From Rhizophagus clarus (Eukaryota > Glomeromycota > Glomeromycetes > Glomerales > Glomeraceae), in contig BLAL01000285.1 in assembly GCA_015698045.1 (NCBI GenBank), positions 2,790,001-2,854,000 of the forward strand: a stretch of 64,000 nucleotides of DNA. The letters are read 5' to 3'. Below, in pieces: positions 61,097-64,000 of the stretch. Position 1 is the first letter of the stretch, and each line of letters opens with the position of its first letter. The notes beneath the pieces were generated by a model, which worked only from the letters and a program-made list of their open reading frames with translations, was not told where the DNA came from and searched no databases. A program made the translations under genes and the position numbers.

Positions 61097-62795
61097 TTTT
61101 TTTTTCTGAAAAAATTTGTTACTGTGATAAGGTTTATTAATGGAAGGATTTTAAAGTCGTAAAATGAGAATTATCGCTAGATATTTATATTGTCGTTTTC
61201 GGTAGATTTATACGCCTAAATATTTTAGCGTTGAAATTAAATGCGTGAAATACCACTTATGCCAAAAGAATTGTCAACAACATGTACATGGAATTTACCA
61301 TATTATGTATAGATGAGATGTTTTAACGGTCCGAGTAACCGAAGGTTGTACTACAAACTGAAATTGAGCCGAAGACATTTAGGAATTTCAGATGTTACGT
61401 AAATCTTATGATCATAGTTTGTTTACGAAATCTAATATGAAATTATCAATTTTGCTAAATTTGAATGAGTAACAAGATCGTTATCGTAGTATATATAAGC
61501 AGACTTAACACGGGGATCTGTTTTGACGCGTAGATACACTAAAGAAATTGCTTATCATCGTAATCTATATTTTCTGTGATTTCTCTATAATTTTATGATT
61601 TTACAATTTAATCGGGAAAACTATAACAACGAACATATTGCGTTCCAGACTATGCTGCAACCTTTAGGAGTTAATATTTAACCGAATAGGAGATATATAT
61701 TACCCATGTCGATCATACGTGTATGTAAATTAATCGATCACATGGAAATCATATGAACCCGCTATAACATAAACCCGACATGACCAATCATAATCTCGAA
61801 TTCTGAAATTTCATCAGCTAAACAATAAAAAATATTTGTGAAATATTATCAAATCAGTGCATATTAATAATAATTGTTTATTTACAACGCAAAAATCAAT
61901 ATTTTTTATTACATTGATTAAGAAAAATAAATATTTGTATAGTATATGTATTATATGTACTGTATATCCCTATAAGGATCCAATAATTATGCAGAAAAAC
62001 ATTTTTGATTTTTTTTCGCAAAAAACCGGACCTTTGTATATTAAAGGAAATCATTTAGAAATCATATATTTACAATAGCCCAATTCCAATTGCCCAAATA
62101 TTTTTCAATTAGATATTGTCCAATTCCACCATTATATATTTTATTAAGTAATTTTGCTATTTTTAAATAATTAGTTTATTACATATTATATAATATATTT
62201 TTCTTTTTGTACAGAATATTTACAGTTTTTTAAATTCTGTGCACTCCAAGTCCAATTGTAGTTGTACATTAATGGAATTTGGATAAGTTCACTTTGTTCA
62301 CATTAAATTTTTAATTATAGCGCTAATCATTTGCTAAACAAAACTTGTAACACAATCAAAAACAGGTTTCGTGTCAAATTTCGCGTTTTGACTTCTAAAG
62401 TAATTAACATTGAACGATAAAAATTTTTTTTTTTTTGTCTTCTAATTAAGTTTTATCACATAATGACCCATAAACAACATTATTTAACACCGCATGGAGT
62501 AGTTCTTGAACAAAAAACAGATAAAAGCAACAAATATGCTGTATGTTCATCAGGAAATTTTTTATTGCATAAAAAATATACAATATTTTGTGCCGTGCTG
62601 CATACCCTGAAAATGTGCATAATTTGTATATATAATATATATATTGTAAATTTTGCACAATTTATTATAAAACAAATATATGCAATAATATTCAATATAT
62701 TGCATAATTTAGATTTTTGTACAATATTGAAACTTCGTGATGTTGTGCTTGCATTCGTACACTCCTTAACCTGTCAATTACCCAATTACCAAATA
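61097..62795. other. Upstream region of P450 H
   Basis: No credible gene. The 115-codon open frame at 62463-62810 is Ile/Tyr/Cys-rich, lacks any motif and overlaps frames on the other strand, so it was not called. TTTTTGCACAATTT-like words near 62580-62720 recur. Confidence 0.5.
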
Positions 62796-63000
62796 TCGTT
62801 AACCGGTTAATAAGCCGATTAATTAACCGATGGTTACAGCTAATTTCATAATGTATGGGACACATGGCTAATTCATGCCGAGAACTTGTCGGGTTGCCGG
62901 GCTGCCGGGTTGATAAATATAATAACTATATATGCAGTATATATTATCCGACAAGCCGGAAAAGTCTCGGCAGTCGGCACCGATTAATTAACGGTTAATT
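62796..63000. mobile_element. Palindromic TIR element, about 200 bp
   Basis: TTAACCGGTTAATAAGCCG and CCGATTAATTAACCG on the left are mirrored by CACCGATTAATTAACGG at the right end. A second inverted pair, GCCGAGAACTTGTCGG against CCGACAAGCCGG…CTCGGC, lies inside. Non-coding. Confidence 0.65.
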
Positions 63001-63624
63001 TGTGATATAGAGGGTATATCCCATTGTTATTTATTCAGTATTATATACCATGGTATATAACAAAGGATAGCATCAATTGGAACATGATGATTAAATAAAA
63101 AAACAAGTATTGTATGAAGACCGATATATGGAAGTTATAGCTTACTGTAAATAAATTCGTATTGCTCATGACGTACTTTTTTTCATAATTAATTCGTTTT
63201 TTTTTCTGAATACCCGATTTTCATTCCAATAATGCTATTTGTGTGTACCCATTCAACACCAACATATTTAATACATAACAAAGTTTTAAATAGCCTATTT
63301 TTTAAATAATTTTTTCACATAATTTTATACTTTAATTTGACGCCACGCCAGATTCCATTTTCTGCAGATCCTTTGCAGTTGACTCACGGATCACAAATTA
63401 ATGGTTCCACAAAAAAATTTCTTTTTAGAAATGGACGCGATAGATTTCTGGTTAGGAGAGTTTTATTTTAATTTGCTTTAAGAAACGACGTTAATGTCGT
63501 TTCTTGGTATCTTGAACTTATAATTTGCAGTAAGTTTCTTTATTTGGATGGATGTGGTGTGTGGAGATATTAGTGGCGTTACCATACTAACGTCTGAAAA
63601 TAAATGTCTTTGGATGGTTATGAA
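63001..63624. other. Spacer, no gene seen
   Basis: AT-rich. A perfect 10-bp stem hairpin, AAGAAACGAC-GTTAAT-GTCGTTTCTT in two halves, lies at 63480-63505. Confidence 0.45.
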
Positions 63625-63745
63625 TAGGGATGTTAACGGTCCGGTCTAGACCGACTGGACCGACTGGACCGACTGGACCGTGGTCCGGTTATAGGACCGG
63701 TCCGGTCCTAGGACGGACCGATTAGGACCGATCGGTCCGATCAAT
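63625..63745. repeat. GGACCGACT repeats, probable hAT-type end
   Basis: TAGGGATGTTAACGGTCCGG, then several GACTGGACC units, then CGGTCC words. A TAGGG terminus with GC-rich subterminal repeats in an AT-rich host fits a hAT-type element; the other end probably lies beyond the window or is lost. Confidence 0.5.
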
Positions 63746-64000
63746 TTTTTATTCTTATAAATTGATTATGTTGTTGTATAACGATTTTCCGAAATTATAA
63801 TTTGATTTTCGGTTTCGGATTTCGGCATCAAAATTATTTTGGCTAGGTCCGGCCAGAATTAAGGCTAATTCTGGCCAAAATATCATAATTCCGGCCAAAT
63901 TTGATATGCCGAACTGCCAAAATCATAGTTGGCCAAAATTGGCATAATTTCTGCAGTAATTATAAAATTTCCATTTAGGAAATTTATAGATACACAAAGA

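Noticed and set aside
62463-62810. A 115-codon open frame on the plus strand
   Set aside because: Ile/Tyr/Cys-rich low-complexity composition, no motif, no introns although local genes have them, and competing frames of similar size on the other strand.
63478-63507. Perfect 10-bp hairpin resembling a bacterial terminator
   Set aside because: The window is fungal and no gene ends there; it is recorded only as a hairpin.
1-64000. A secondary-metabolite cluster built around the P450 genes
   Set aside because: No synthase, transferase, transporter or regulator was found in the window; only P450 copies are present, so tandem duplication is the simpler explanation.

Overview
The window is very AT-rich (coding parts less so), with short GT-AG introns of roughly 70-100 nt, poly-A and A/T microsatellites, and many small inverted-repeat elements. 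Together with the P450, Crinkler-like and primase-helicase protein families, this points to an arbuscular mycorrhizal fungus of the Rhizophagus type. That identification rests on remembered family resemblance; no database search was run.

The backbone is a cluster of cytochrome P450 genes that share one seven-exon architecture. From left to right: a pseudogene A (-, 9929-12652), a relic (+, about 12.8-13.1 kb), B (+, 15600-17590, one-base deletion), C (+, 19987-20941, truncated), D (+, 24961-26925, intact), an exon-1 relic (+, 35.53 kb), E (-, 40916-42913, intact), F (-, 45180-46158 plus decayed pieces to 46955), G (-, 47939-49918, intact) and H (-, 59142-61096, intact). The left genes mostly point right and the right genes all point left, towards a repeat-filled centre at 28-35 kb. 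A and D form a large inverted duplication including flanks, and E and F share an almost identical tract, so the cluster grows by duplication, gene conversion and decay. All intact members are membrane-anchored class II (microsomal-type) monooxygenases; their substrates are unknown.

Mobile DNA: a 5'-truncated LINE (52337-57201) with an 18-bp target-site duplication, two shorter non-LTR copies (31695-32695 and about 57490-57958), an 807-bp hAT-type element inside P450 A, and at least seven other terminal-inverted-repeat (TIR) elements. Two fossils are present: a broken primase/origin-binding-helicase gene at 2.67-5.62 kb and a broken Crinkler-type effector gene at 35.79-37.98 kb.

The most unusual structure is a family of micro-exon arrays. 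At 0.1-1.25 kb (+), 28.06-29.1 kb (+) and 30.7-33.5 kb (-), units of about 100-135 bp repeat. Each has a 20-45 nt exon-like core between a polypyrimidine/AG acceptor and a GTAAG-like donor. The introns carry two small stem-loops, one over the donor and one holding a CTAAC/CTAAT branch-site-like loop. The third array lies inside a 3.6-kb TIR element. Whether these make protein, noncoding RNA or nothing cannot be settled from sequence.
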